From: an uncultured Sunxiuqinia sp.
GTDB taxonomy: Bacteria; Bacteroidota; Bacteroidia; Bacteroidales; Prolixibacteraceae
Assembly: GCF_963678245.1 (NCBI RefSeq)
Contig: NZ_OY782771.1
Span: 186,001 to 250,000 of the forward strand
Reading direction: 5' to 3'
Length of the DNA: 64,000 nt
Shown: in pieces, positions 8,778-17,999 of the stretch
Layout of the letters: each line of letters starts with the position of its first letter
How positions within the stretch are numbered: position 1 is the first letter of the stretch
Notes under the pieces: generated by a model
What the model was told of the DNA's origin: nothing
The model's input: only the letters and a program-made list of their open reading frames with translations
Database searches by the model: none
Position numbers and translations under genes: made by a program

Positions 8778-9554
8778 ATGAAAAAACAGAAAACAAAAAT
8801 AGGCATCGCGCTTAGCGGTGGCGGAGCTCTTGGGATTGCACATCTTGGTGTTTTACAGGCCCTCGAAGAGAATGGTGTTATACCTGATGAAATTTCAGGA
8901 ACGAGCATGGGTGCTTTGGTGGGCGTTTTATATGCTGCCGGAACTCCGCCGCTTGAGATATTGAGAGAGATAAAACGTCGTAAAATTTATCGGATAGTTA
9001 GTTGGAAATTGCCCTCGAATGGATTTTTTGAAATGGGGAAAGTGGAAGACATCTTGAAGGAATTTGTTGGAGATAGGGGTTTCGACTCATTAAATAAGAG
9101 GTTTCATTGTGCTGTTACAAACCTGAATAGCGGAACGTATGAAGTGATCTCTGAGGGGAAGCTGATTCCGTATGTTTTGGCATCAGCTTCAATTCCTATA
9201 TTGTTTGAACCACGGGTTGTTAATGACCAGACCTATGTGGATGGTGGTTTATTGAATAATTTGCCGGTAGAGCCTTTGGTAGGAAAGGTGGATGTTCTTG
9301 TAGGAGTGCATGTAACTCACGTCGGACAGATTAACGGAATACGGGGATTGAAGCAAATTTCGGAACGGTGTTTGCGAATTGTCATAGGGCAGAGTTCGCA
9401 GTCGAAATTCGAGTTGTGCGACTTTCTGCTCGAACCAGAGAAACTAGATGGTTACAGTCCGATGGATTTCGCTAAAGCAGATGAAATATACCAAATAGGC
9501 TATAACGAAACTAAGATGCAAATAGACGAAATTCAACGACTCTGTCATAAATAA
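8778..9554 (+). CDS. Patatin-like phospholipase
   Basis: A 258-residue Ser-Asp dyad lipid acyl hydrolase, probably acting on membrane phospholipids. The oxyanion-hole motif GGGALG is at residues 14-19, the nucleophile elbow GTSMG puts Ser43 at the active site, and DGG puts the catalytic Asp at about residue 155 (YVDGGLLNNLPVEPL). There is no signal peptide, so it is of the cytoplasmic RssA/YchK size class rather than the secreted, surface-exposed type. ATG at 8778 follows directly after the divergent mfd promoter region. Substrate is unknown. Confidence 0.9.
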   Translation: MKKQKTKIGIALSGGGALGIAHLGVLQALEENGVIPDEISGTSMGALVGVLYAAGTPPLEILREIKRRKIYRIVSWKLPSNGFFEMGKVEDILKEFVGDRGFDSLNKRFHCAVTNLNSGTYEVISEGKLIPYVLASASIPILFEPRVVNDQTYVDGGLLNNLPVEPLVGKVDVLVGVHVTHVGQINGIRGLKQISERCLRIVIGQSSQSKFELCDFLLEPEKLDGYSPMDFAKADEIYQIGYNETKMQIDEIQRLCHK

Positions 9555-9653
9555 TAACATATCGGGGAAGTATTCCCCAAGAGCAATATAGTCGCTGGCA
9601 GATAGAATAATTAACAGGAAAGTGTTTTAACTTTGATTAAAAATAATCTGATC

Positions 9654-10522
9654 ATGAAAAACCTAATTTTTATAATCGTAGTCGTGTTTTTGGCCTCGTG
9701 CCAACAAAAGAAAATTGATCGCATGCAAGAGGTGCAGGATAGTTTGAGAATCGTAGCAGCAGCAAAGGATTCTACAATCAACGATTTTGTAGGGTCGATG
9801 AATGAGATTCAGACAAATTTAGACTCCATAAAAAGCTAGAAGAAATTGTTAATCTGGAGTCGTTGAATAATGTTGAGCCAACAGTAAGTGACAAGAAAAA
9901 AATTCTGAATGACATTAAGCTGATTTCTGATTTACTGATAAGAAATAAGGAATTGGTTGAAAGTCAAAAGAAAAAGTTGGGTAACTCGAGTTACCGGATG
10001 AATGAGATGCAACGTATGCTTGATATGATGACAGCCCAGTTGGAAGAGAAAGACGATCAAATAGCAGAACTAAGAATGGCTCTCGAGAAAATGGATATTG
10101 ATGTTTCAGAGTTGACTAAAGACTTGGTTGAAGCACGGGAAAAAGCTGAAATTCAATCGAAAGAAATTAAAGAGAAGACGGCAGTGATCGATATTCAAAC
10201 CACCGAATTAAATACAGGATACTATGTTTTCGGAACGGATGATGAGTTGGTGGAAAATGAAATCGTTGAAAAGACAGGTGGATTTTTAGGTTTAGGGCGT
10301 ATATTAAAATTCCGTAAAGATTTTAACCCTGACTTATTCACGAAAATTGATATCCGTAATGTTACTGAAATTAGTTTGAATGCAAAGAAAGCACATGTCG
10401 TTACGACTCACCCGGCAGGGAGTTTTGAACTGGTTGGTGAAGACCCGGTTGAAAAAATGGTTATCAATAATCCTGGTCAGTTCTGGAGAACAAGTAAATA
10501 TCTAGTGATAGAAGTAAAATAA
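9654..10522 (+). pseudogene. Coiled-coil lipoprotein, split by a -1 frameshift
   Basis: Two consecutive frames belong to one gene. The first, from ATG at 9654, has a lipoprotein signal (MKNLIFIIVVVFLASCQQ, Cys at residue 16) and ends DSIKS-stop at 9839. Adding one A to the A5 run near 9832 gives DSIKKLEEIVNLESLNNVEP, which joins the second frame to 10522. The joined protein has about 288 residues: a lipid anchor, a long coiled coil (LGNSSYRMNEMQRMLDMMTAQ to KEIKEKTAVID), and a small C-terminal domain (GGFLGLGRILKFRKDFNPD). The family is common in Bacteroidota but I know no function for it. It may be a genuine lesion, an assembly error, or frameshifting; the run ATA AAA AGC is a poor match to the X XXY YYZ slippery pattern. 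Confidence 0.7.
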
Positions 10523-10532
10523 AAGAAAAGTA

Positions 10533-11351
10533 ATGATGAATCAGGATTTAAAAAATTGGATGAAGCAGTTGCCGGCTTTTGAGCGAATGCCATTACTTTT
10601 TATTGGTCATGGAAATCCAATGAATGCGGTTCTGGATAATGAATACAGGAGAAGCTGGCAGGAGTTGGGAAAGTGTTTGGTGACTCCGCAAGCGATATTG
10701 TGCATCTCTGCACACTGGCTTACGCGCGGTACGGCTGTCACAGCTATGCCGAATCCAAAGACTATTCATGATTTTGGTGGTTTTCCAAAAGAACTTTTTG
10801 ACCAACAATATCCGGCTTCAGGAAATCCTGATTTAGCTAATAAGATTCAGCAGATGAGCAAAAGTCATCAGGTATCAGTTGATTTTGATTGGGGGTTGGA
10901 TCATGGTGCCTGGTTGGTGCTCAAACCAATGTTTCCTTTGGCCAATGTGCCGGTTTTGCAGCTTAGTCTCGATTATTATCAACCAATCCAGTACCACTAC
11001 GAGCTGGCAAAGGAGTTGAGACAACTTAGGGAAAAAGGAGTGCTAGTTGTAGGTAGCGGAAATCTGGTACATAACCTGGGACAAATGTCAGTGGCCGGAA
11101 AAGTCTATGATTGGGCGTTGGAGTTCGATCAACAGTTGGCTGAAATTATAAGAAAGGGTAATGATAATGAAGTTCTGAACTTTCAAAAGTGGGGAGAGCT
11201 AAGTTCTTTAGCTCATCCTACGTTTGATCATTTGTTACCGCTTTTTTATGTTCTTGGGATGAAATATGCTGATGAACAAGCTCTCTTTTTTAATGAAACA
11301 TTCGATTTAGGATCGGTCTCAATGCGCTCTATTGTTTATGCAAAAGAATGA
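10533..11351 (+). CDS. ygiD: Extradiol dioxygenase, 4,5-DOPA dioxygenase (YgiD) family
   Basis: A 272-residue class III extradiol ring-cleavage enzyme of the LigB/DODA type. Likely metal ligands are His in FIGHGNPMNA, His in CISAHWLTRG, and His in DWGLDHGAWLVL, as in YgiD-like proteins that bind zinc or iron. Also typical are KTIHDFGGFPKELF and the C-terminal AHPTFDHLLPLFYVLG. It begins 10 bp after the coiled-coil lipoprotein, so it may share its transcript. The physiological catechol is unknown. Confidence 0.88.
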   Translation: MMNQDLKNWMKQLPAFERMPLLFIGHGNPMNAVLDNEYRRSWQELGKCLVTPQAILCISAHWLTRGTAVTAMPNPKTIHDFGGFPKELFDQQYPASGNPDLANKIQQMSKSHQVSVDFDWGLDHGAWLVLKPMFPLANVPVLQLSLDYYQPIQYHYELAKELRQLREKGVLVVGSGNLVHNLGQMSVAGKVYDWALEFDQQLAEIIRKGNDNEVLNFQKWGELSSLAHPTFDHLLPLFYVLGMKYADEQALFFNETFDLGSVSMRSIVYAKE

Positions 11352-11478
11352 GAGTCTATGCAAAAAATAATTCTGATTCCTTGGGGGTTCAAAAGTTCCG
11401 TTTTTTCGTTTGTATCTACCCGAATTCCCTTTTAGTTTTTTTTGCACAGTCTGAAGGCTTCGTGTATGATTGAAAAAA

Positions 11479-12822
11479 CTACTTATTGAATTCCATTCGT
11501 TTACCTCTTGCCTGCTTATCAATGTGACCACGGTCATAGGCCAACTGTCCGTTTACAAAAACTTTTGAAACCTGATGGCTAAACTCAGTTCCCTCAAAAG
11601 GAGACCAGCAGCATTTGTATAGGATATTCTCAGGACAAACCGTCCACTTTTTCTCAGGATTAACTAAAACCAGATCAGCATAGTAACCTTCTCGGATATA
11701 GCCACGGCGGTCGATACGAAAGAGATCGGCAGGGGTGTGGCACATTTTCTCAACCACTTTCTCAACTGATATTTTCCCTTGCTTTACAAATTCCAGCATG
11801 GCAGTTAACGAATGTTGGACTAAAGGGCCTCCTGATGGCGCTTGAAAATAGGCGTGTGATTTTTCATCGAGCGTATGTGGAGCATGGTCGGTTGCAATTA
11901 CGTCAATTTTGTCAGCCAGTAACGCTTCCCAAAGTGCGGCTCGGTCTTGTGCCGATTTTACTGCCGGATTCCACTTGATGCGCGTTCCATAAGCGATATA
12001 ATCTTTTTCTTCAAACCATAGGTGGTGAACACAAACTTCGGCTGTAATTTTCTTGTCTTTTACCGGGCCAGCTTCGAAAAGCTGCATTTCATCAGCAGTG
12101 GTTAAGTGAAGCACGTGCAATCGGGCTCCGTATTTCTTCGCTAATTCTACTGCTTTTGATGATGATTTAAAGCAAGCTTCGGCACTTCGTATTTTAGGGT
12201 GTCTTGATATTGGAACGATCTCTCCGTATTTCTGACGATAGATTTCCGTATTTCTTTTGATGATTTCTTCGTCTTCGCAATGCGTAGCAATAAGTGTCGG
12301 AGCGTTTTTGAAAATCTCAGCTAAAGTCTGCTCATCATCAACCAACATGTTGCCGGTTGATGAGCCCATGAAAACTTTAACACCACAAACCTGGGTTGGA
12401 TCAGTTTTCAGAACTTCGTCCAGATTGTTGTTGGTTGCACCCATGTAAAAAGAATAGTTAACAGCAGAAACTTTGGCTGCACGAGCATATTTTTTTGCCA
12501 GTTCTTCCTGTGTTGTGGCTTGTGGCTTTGTGTTTGGCATTTCCATATACGATGTAATACCTCCTGCCAGTGCTGCAACCGATTCTGTTGCGATTTCACC
12601 TTTATGGGTGAGGCCTGGTTCGCGAAAATGCACTTGGTCATCAATGGCTCCCGGGATTAATAATTTTCCACTTCCGTCAATCACTGTTGCTTTTTGGATC
12701 ACACTCTCTGGAACTTCCTCTTCCTTGAAGATGCGCTTAATCAATTCATCTTCAATTAAAATACTGCCGTTGAATTGGATTCCTTCGTTAATGATGGTTG
12801 CATTATGGATTAGCGTCTTCAT
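11479..12822 (-). CDS. pyrC: Dihydroorotase
   Basis: Catalyses the reversible cyclisation of carbamoyl-aspartate to dihydroorotate in pyrimidine synthesis. At 447 residues it is a class I amidohydrolase. Visible metal and substrate motifs are DDQVHFREPGLTHKGE, IATHCEDEE, LHVLHLTTADE and IATDHAPHT. The first position of the usual HxH metal pair is Gln (QVH). I recall this form from other Bacteroidota, so it need not mean loss of activity, but I have not checked it. Stop at 11479, ATG at 12822. No pyr neighbour is present. Confidence 0.93.
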   Translation of the reverse strand: MKTLIHNATIINEGIQFNGSILIEDELIKRIFKEEEVPESVIQKATVIDGSGKLLIPGAIDDQVHFREPGLTHKGEIATESVAALAGGITSYMEMPNTKPQATTQEELAKKYARAAKVSAVNYSFYMGATNNNLDEVLKTDPTQVCGVKVFMGSSTGNMLVDDEQTLAEIFKNAPTLIATHCEDEEIIKRNTEIYRQKYGEIVPISRHPKIRSAEACFKSSSKAVELAKKYGARLHVLHLTTADEMQLFEAGPVKDKKITAEVCVHHLWFEEKDYIAYGTRIKWNPAVKSAQDRAALWEALLADKIDVIATDHAPHTLDEKSHAYFQAPSGGPLVQHSLTAMLEFVKQGKISVEKVVEKMCHTPADLFRIDRRGYIREGYYADLVLVNPEKKWTVCPENILYKCCWSPFEGTEFSHQVSKVFVNGQLAYDRGHIDKQARGKRMEFNK

Positions 12823-12868
12823 GATGATTGGTTTTGATTGCTCATTAAATTACGAAACAAAAATTGAA

Positions 12869-12890
12869 AAGGCTACATTTCTGTAGCCTT
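12869..12890 (-). terminator. Terminator after the DPM synthase-like gene
   Basis: AAGGCTACA-TTTC-TGTAGCCTT is a perfect 9-bp stem between the glycosyltransferase stop (12967) and the pyrC start (12822). A short T-rich run follows on the minus strand. Confidence 0.6.
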
Positions 12891-12966
12891 AAAATCGTTA
12901 TAAATAATCGCGATGTTGAGTGGTTTGTTCAATTTATATTATTTGAAATGGTCTATCTCTTTGTTT

Positions 12967-13704
12967 TTAAGATTTGTAGGGTGGGTATTTTCTAAACCAA
13001 CTTCTAATTTTCATTTTCAATATTCCCCACAATGCTTCGTTGAAAATTCCACCACTCATTTTCGATGTTCCCTCTTGCCGCTCGGTAAAAATAATTGGCA
13101 CTTCGATAATCTTAAATCCATGTTTCCAGGCTGTGAACTTCATTTCAATCTGAAAACCATAACCTTTCAAGTGAATGTTGTCGAGATCGATCGTCTCAAG
13201 CACTTTTTGGGCATAGCACTTAAAACCGGCTGTTGTGTCCATCACTTTCATGCCGGTGATAAAACGCACATAAACAGACGCAAAGTACGACATGAGAACC
13301 CGTCCCAGCGGCCAGTTAATTACATTGATACCTTTAATGTATCGTGAGCCGATAGCAAGGTCTGCCCCCTGTTCTGTGCAGGCTTTATAAAGATTCTCTA
13401 AATCTTCAGGAGGATGCGAAAAATCACAATCCATCTCGAAGATGTATTCGTAATCGCGCTCCAAGGCCCATCTGAATCCGGTTAGATAAGCTGTACCTAA
13501 TCCTAGTTTACCTTTTCTTTCCAGAATATGGAGTTTGTCTTTAAATTCCTGTTGGAGACTTTTAACAATCGCTGCCGTACCGTCAGGAGAGCCATCTTCT
13601 ATTATCAGAATATTAAACGGGGTTTGTAGCGAAAATACCGTTCGGATCATTTTCTCTACATTTTCTTTCTCATTATAGGTGGGGATAATTACCAGATTCT
13701 TCAT
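12967..13704 (-). CDS. Polyprenol monophosphomannose synthase-like GT2 glycosyltransferase
   Basis: 245 residues starting at the catalytic GT-A domain (MKNLVIIPTYNEKENVEKMI). The DxD-type metal motif is in IFEMDCDFSHPPEDL and the acceptor-loop region in AIGSRYIKG. The late QEGTSKMSGGIFNEALW segment is typical of dolichol/polyprenol-phosphate mannose synthases. There are no C-terminal membrane helices, so it is the single-domain type. It would transfer a sugar from GDP-mannose or a similar donor to a lipid phosphate at the membrane. Sugar and acceptor are unproven. It has its own terminator. Confidence 0.85.
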   Translation of the reverse strand: MKNLVIIPTYNEKENVEKMIRTVFSLQTPFNILIIEDGSPDGTAAIVKSLQQEFKDKLHILERKGKLGLGTAYLTGFRWALERDYEYIFEMDCDFSHPPEDLENLYKACTEQGADLAIGSRYIKGINVINWPLGRVLMSYFASVYVRFITGMKVMDTTAGFKCYAQKVLETIDLDNIHLKGYGFQIEMKFTAWKHGFKIIEVPIIFTERQEGTSKMSGGIFNEALWGILKMKIRSWFRKYPPYKS

Positions 13705-13942
13705 TCGATCTTAACTAATTATGTGTGTGACTGCGAAAATACAGAAATTACTGAAGTATGACTTATTATTTTTTCAGAATGAACATTTCTTTGGAAAAGT
13801 TTTGATTTTAAGACAAAAAGGTCTTGTTAAAAGAATATTAATATGATTGTGTTTTGGGTGTTGTATAGTGTGTGTGTCGGTATTGTTTGCAATTTTGTAA
13901 CAGAATGAAGAAATAGCTTCCAGTAATAAGGCAAAAAGAAAG

Positions 13943-15508
13943 TTGATGGAGTTTAAGTGTAAAAAAGCGGGTAGTGAATGTTATGGTTTGAAGGAGCTTG
14001 TTTTGCTCTCGGAAATCAGTCAGCGACTGATTCAGAGCAAGGAGCTGAAGCATGACTTATCATCGGTGTTGGAATTGTTGGTTCGCCACCTCGGAGCCGA
14101 AAGAAGCTTGCTGACCATTTTCAACCGCAAAAACTCGAAGATTTATATTGAGTCCGCATACGGATACAGTTCGGCTCAGCAGGCACGAGGCAAATATAAG
14201 TTGGGGGAAGGAATCATCGGTCGGGTGGTTGAGTTATCCAGGCCTGTCATTATTGAAAAGATTTCCAAGTCGAGTTTATTTTTAAACCGCACACAGCAGG
14301 AGCTAACCTCGAAAGATGGTGAAGAATTGAGCTTTGTGTGCGTGCCAATTATTGAAGATGCAAAAGTAACCGGGACTTTGAGTCTGGTAAGAAAATATAA
14401 TCCATTCATTACCAATGATGAAGATTTAAACCTGTTGTCAATTGTTGGGAGTCTGGTTTCCCAGGTTGTTCGTTCAAAGCAAGAGCGTATTGAAGAAGTT
14501 GAGTTGCTTCGTCAAAAAAACCAAGAGCTTCAAAACCAGTTGAAGGGAGATAATCCAAACATGAATATGGTTGGAAATTCAGCCAAAATGAAGGATGTTT
14601 ACTCGTTAATCAATATGGTGGCTGAAACCAATTCCACGGTTCTTATTCGGGGAGAGAGTGGTATTGGAAAAGAGTTGGTTGCTGACGCTATCCACTACAT
14701 GAGTAAACGCGAGAAAAAGAGTTTTATAAAAGTAAACTGCTCTGCCTTGCCTGATAGCTTGATTGAAAGTGAACTGTTTGGACATGAGAAAGGAGCATTT
14801 ACTGGTGCCGATAGCCGGCGAAAAGGACGTTTTGAACTGGCAGATGGCGGCACTATTTTTCTGGATGAGATTGGCGATATTCCGTTGTCGACCCAGGTTA
14901 AGATTTTGCGTATTATTCAGCAACGGGAATTTGAACGCCTGGGTGGTACCGAAACGATTAAAGTGGATGTGAGAATCGTTGCTGCTACCAACCGTAATTT
15001 AGAAGAAATGATCGATGAAGGGGATTTTCGAGAAGATTTATTTTATCGTATCAATGTGTTCCCCATTTTTATACCGCCTTTACGCGAACGCAGAAATGAT
15101 ATCCCGATGCTGGTTGATCATTTTATCGATAAATTCAATAAGCGGAACGATACTCAAATTAAGCGAATTACGACATCTGCACTGAATATGTTGATGGTTT
15201 ATTCGTGGCCGGGAAACATTCGGGAGCTGGAAAACTGTATTGAGCGCTCCTGCATTTTAAGTACCGATAATGTTATTCACAGTTACAATTTGCCACCATC
15301 GCTGCAAACAGCCGATTCTACAAACACCCGCTCAAGAGGTGGATTAACTTACACAGTGGAGCAAGTTGAAAAGCAGTTGATTCGTGAGGCGTTAACTTCA
15401 ACCAAAGGAAATATTGCCAAGGCTGCCGAAGGCTTAAAAGTAACTGAGCGGATGTTGGGCACCCGATTGAAGAAGTATGAAATTGATGCCTGGCGTTTTA
15501 AAGTCTGA
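13943..15508 (+). CDS. GAF-domain sigma-54-dependent activator (NifA-like)
   Basis: A 521-residue enhancer-binding protein that opens sigma-54 promoters. The N-terminal GAF domain spans about residues 30-170 ([30 protein letters not shown]). The AAA+ motor follows with Walker A GESGIGKE (about 236-243), the sigma-54 contact loop GAFTGA (about 284-289), Walker [14 protein letters not shown] and the arginine-finger region [15 protein letters not shown] Fis-type helix-turn-helix closes it ([21 protein letters not shown]). It has NifA architecture, but no nitrogen-fixation genes are nearby, so the regulon is unknown. Confidence 0.92.
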   Translation: MMEFKCKKAGSECYGLKELVLLSEISQRLIQSKELKHDLSSVLELLVRHLGAERSLLTIFNRKNSKIYIESAYGYSSAQQARGKYKLGEGIIGRVVELSRPVIIEKISKSSLFLNRTQQELTSKDGEELSFVCVPIIEDAKVTGTLSLVRKYNPFITNDEDLNLLSIVGSLVSQVVRSKQERIEEVELLRQKNQELQNQLKGDNPNMNMVGNSAKMKDVYSLINMVAETNSTVLIRGESGIGKELVADAIHYMSKREKKSFIKVNCSALPDSLIESELFGHEKGAFTGADSRRKGRFELADGGTIFLDEIGDIPLSTQVKILRIIQQREFERLGGTETIKVDVRIVAATNRNLEEMIDEGDFREDLFYRINVFPIFIPPLRERRNDIPMLVDHFIDKFNKRNDTQIKRITTSALNMLMVYSWPGNIRELENCIERSCILSTDNVIHSYNLPPSLQTADSTNTRSRGGLTYTVEQVEKQLIREALTSTKGNIAKAAEGLKVTERMLGTRLKKYEIDAWRFKV

Positions 15509-15549
15509 TTGGGGAGAAGCAATTGCCCGGAAGTAATTTGATGACGCAA

Positions 15550-15589
15550 AGCGAATGATAAAACTCAATTTGATTCGCTGGGGTTTTTG
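15550..15589 (+). terminator. Possible terminator after the sigma-54 activator
   Basis: AGCGAAT (15550-15556) pairs with ATTCGCT (15573-15579) and is followed by GGGGTTTTTG. The 16-base loop makes it a weaker call. Confidence 0.4.
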
Positions 15590-15665
15590 TTGAAAAATAG
15601 TTTGTTAAGTCACTTCAAAGTTTGAAATTTGCGTGAGTTGATTCACTTATTATTACAATTCAATC

Positions 15666-16133
15666 ATGAATTTATCTTTTGTTGTTGTTGATTTGTCTAA
15701 AGAACTTCACCAGAAACAACTGATTCGGCTGTTGGATTCATACATGCGCGACGAAATGGGGAATAACGCTCCGATGTCTGAAGAGCTTGCTCCAAAAATA
15801 CTAGATGGGTTAAAAAGTTATTCCGGATATTTAGGATTTTTTGCTTTGGTTGATGGAGAATTTGCAGCTTTGGCTAATTGCAATAAGAATTTCTCAACCT
15901 TCAAAGCAAAGCCGCTGATTAATATTCATGATTTTGTTGTGCATCCTGATTTTAGAGGAAAAGGGGTCGGTCGATTCTTGTTGGATGCAATTGCTGGCTA
16001 TGGCAAGGATAATGGCTTTTGCCGGGTCAATTTGGAAGTGAGGCATGACAATGAAAAGGCACAAAGACTCTATCAGAAAGCTAGCTTTAATGAATGTCAA
16101 CCACCGATGTATTTTTTAGAAAGGTTAGTGTAA
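15666..16133 (+). CDS. GNAT family N-acetyltransferase
   Basis: A 155-residue acetyl-CoA-dependent acetyltransferase. The acetyl-CoA binding motif A is HDFVVHPDFRGKGVGRFLL, with the R-G-K-G-V-G loop. The following helix and strand read VNLEVRHDNEKAQRLYQKASF, typical of motif B. It stands alone between the sigma-54 activator and a convergent secreted-protein gene. Acceptor unknown. Confidence 0.88.
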   Translation: MNLSFVVVDLSKELHQKQLIRLLDSYMRDEMGNNAPMSEELAPKILDGLKSYSGYLGFFALVDGEFAALANCNKNFSTFKAKPLINIHDFVVHPDFRGKGVGRFLLDAIAGYGKDNGFCRVNLEVRHDNEKAQRLYQKASFNECQPPMYFLERLV

Positions 16134-16292
16134 TCCTCTTTTTCTCATGATCTCAGTGTATTGCGATAAGGTGATGACATCCGGATAGTGAAAGTCTACT
16201 TAGCCACATGAGTATTGAAAGGGTTTAATTTTCACTTTTTTTTGATGTTGTATCAGCGTTTAAGCCATTATCTCTTTAGCAAAGTTTAGCGC

Positions 16293-16328
16293 AAAAAAAA
16301 TGCGGCCTCTTTTTGAGATAACCGCATT
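16293..16328 (-). terminator. Rho-independent terminator
   Basis: On the minus strand AATGCGG...CCGCATT is followed by eight T, 25 bp past the stop of the secreted protein at 16353. Confidence 0.65.
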
Positions 16329-16352
16329 GGAATTCATCTGTTTAAGTCTTTT

Positions 16353-16952
16353 TTATCTTATCTCAACCGGATAATTAAAATCTTTTGCTCCGGCATCAAG
16401 TACTATCTGATACGCTCCTGTTTCAAGTTTTGATAAGTTTAGTCCTTCGTTTACCGAGAATGAATCATCCAATGCCTTGTTGAAAATAAGATCATTCCCC
16501 TCATAAATCTTCAGCTTCACTTTTTCTTCAGGAAAATTCAAGTACGCCACTCGAACGATGTTGCTGTCTGAATCGAACGCAAAAAATGGCTTTTGTGTCA
16601 ATTGCTTTTCACCAATATTCACCACCTTGTCCTTAACCGAGAACTGGTGTTCGGTAACTAAATCGTTACTGGCAACAATTAAATTGTAAATTCCCGGCTG
16701 GTATTCCGAAAGGTCGTAAACATGCTCGTACTTGTCTGATGTTGACTCCTGTTGATTGTAGTATACAATTTCGCCTTTTTTGTTTTGGATGGTAATTTCC
16801 AATGCAGCGTTGTTCGCATGTTCAATTTCAAGTAGCGCATTTTTGCCCGTCATGGCTTTCATTTCAATCTTCGGGAGTTCCCGTGCGCTGGCAAAATCTG
16901 ACATCATTGTCGTTGTGACCAGTACGCAAAGTAGTTTTGTAAATATCTTCAT
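16353..16952 (-). CDS. Secreted beta-sandwich protein, paralogue A
   Basis: About 199 residues from ATG at 16952, which gives a clean signal peptide (MKIFTKLLCVLVTTTMMSDF, cut after ASA); longer upstream starts lack one. The mature part looks like two beta-sandwich repeats of about 85 residues, each with a YDLS/NLSKLE..GxY turn typical of secretion-associated Ig-like modules. It is clearly related to the next gene at 17178-17765: both carry DSFSVNEGLNLSKLETGAYQIVLDAG-like ends (here SFSVNEGLNLSKL) and RVAYLNF/RIAYLNH. The pair is a tandem duplication. Function unknown; a cell-surface or periplasmic role is inferred from the signal peptide. Confidence 0.7.
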   Translation of the reverse strand: MKIFTKLLCVLVTTTMMSDFASARELPKIEMKAMTGKNALLEIEHANNAALEITIQNKKGEIVYYNQQESTSDKYEHVYDLSEYQPGIYNLIVASNDLVTEHQFSVKDKVVNIGEKQLTQKPFFAFDSDSNIVRVAYLNFPEEKVKLKIYEGNDLIFNKALDDSFSVNEGLNLSKLETGAYQIVLDAGAKDFNYPVEIR

Positions 16953-17177
16953 GTGTTTGGTGTTTAATATTAATAAGCTATATATCTGATGTTTACACTT
17001 GTTGTGAATGGAAATAAATATGAATAGGATTATTGATGTTAAGAAAGTTGTCCCGAGGACATCAGAACAACTAATTCTATTGTTGGTCTCATATTGTTTT
17101 ACATTAAATACGAAAAATTTGTTTTTATAATCCATTCAATTGCTCCATTTTCAACTGTTTGGTGTCTGCTGTTGCAA

Positions 17178-17765
17178 CTATTTGCTAACAGAATAGTCAT
17201 AGGTTTCATTTCCTGAAGCCAGAACAACTTTGTAATCACCAGATTGTAATTTAGAAAGATCAAGCCCTTCGTTTACAGAGAATGAATTTGCCAGAGGTTT
17301 GGTGTATACTAACTTGCCTTGATTGTAGATGTAAAGGCTTGTGTTTTCACCTTCATGGTTTAAGTATGCAATACGTAAAACATCTTCGTTGAAAGAAAAG
17401 ACTGGCGCTACGAGTGTTTTTCCTTTTCCAACTTCAATTGCTCCGTGGTTGATCGCAAATTCGCGTTCTGCTTTTACATCGTCAAGATTAACGATTAGCT
17501 TGTAACTACCGGTTTCTAACTTCGAAAAGTCGTATACCTTACGATAGTCCGTCACATCGCCTTCGGTTTCTTTGAAATATACAACATCTCCTTGTGTATC
17601 TTCAATGCTGATTTGGAATTTAGATTCAACGTTGTTCGAAATTGCAACAACAGCACGATCTGCATTTAATGGTAAAATGTTTACACGCAAGTTTCCAGTT
17701 GCAAGGGCAATGTTTGCAATAACCGTTAATGCAAACATCATGGTAATTGTTCTAATTGTTTTCAT
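17178..17765 (-). CDS. Secreted beta-sandwich protein, paralogue B
   Basis: 195 residues from ATG at 17765, with a signal peptide (MKTIRTITMMFALTVIANIALA). The two beta modules show YDFSKLETGSYKLIVNLDD and SFSVNEGLDLSKLQSGDYKV, matching paralogue A position for position. Length and layout are the same. The two genes are separated by about 225 bp and have separate starts, so they may be expressed separately. I do not recognise a described function. Confidence 0.7.
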   Translation of the reverse strand: MKTIRTITMMFALTVIANIALATGNLRVNILPLNADRAVVAISNNVESKFQISIEDTQGDVVYFKETEGDVTDYRKVYDFSKLETGSYKLIVNLDDVKAEREFAINHGAIEVGKGKTLVAPVFSFNEDVLRIAYLNHEGENTSLYIYNQGKLVYTKPLANSFSVNEGLDLSKLQSGDYKVVLASGNETYDYSVSK

Positions 17766-17999
17766 AGTTTTGAATTTTAATAATGAATTACAGACACAAA
17801 TGTAAGATGTTTTACAGTACATGTTGTAAAACATGAGTTAAGGGTAGGTTAAATTTATGTTTTTTAACATGTTTGCAATGCCTGTGAGAAGATTGGTCTT
17901 CTGTAATGCCTATATATGCTTGTCTTTTTGAATGTGGTGCCTTTTGTTGTCAAATATCGTGCCTAGATGTGTTTTAAGTTTTAAATTTAGTTTAAATCG

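Noticed and set aside
9820-9845. Programmed -1 frameshift in the lipoprotein gene
   Set aside because: The run reads ATA AAA AGC, so the A-site codon would re-pair poorly after slipping; a one-base loss is simpler. Kept only as a low-interest finding.
13943-15508. Calling the sigma-54 activator NifA
   Set aside because: The architecture is NifA-like but no nif genes are in the window and the GAF-AAA-Fis layout is shared by many other activators.
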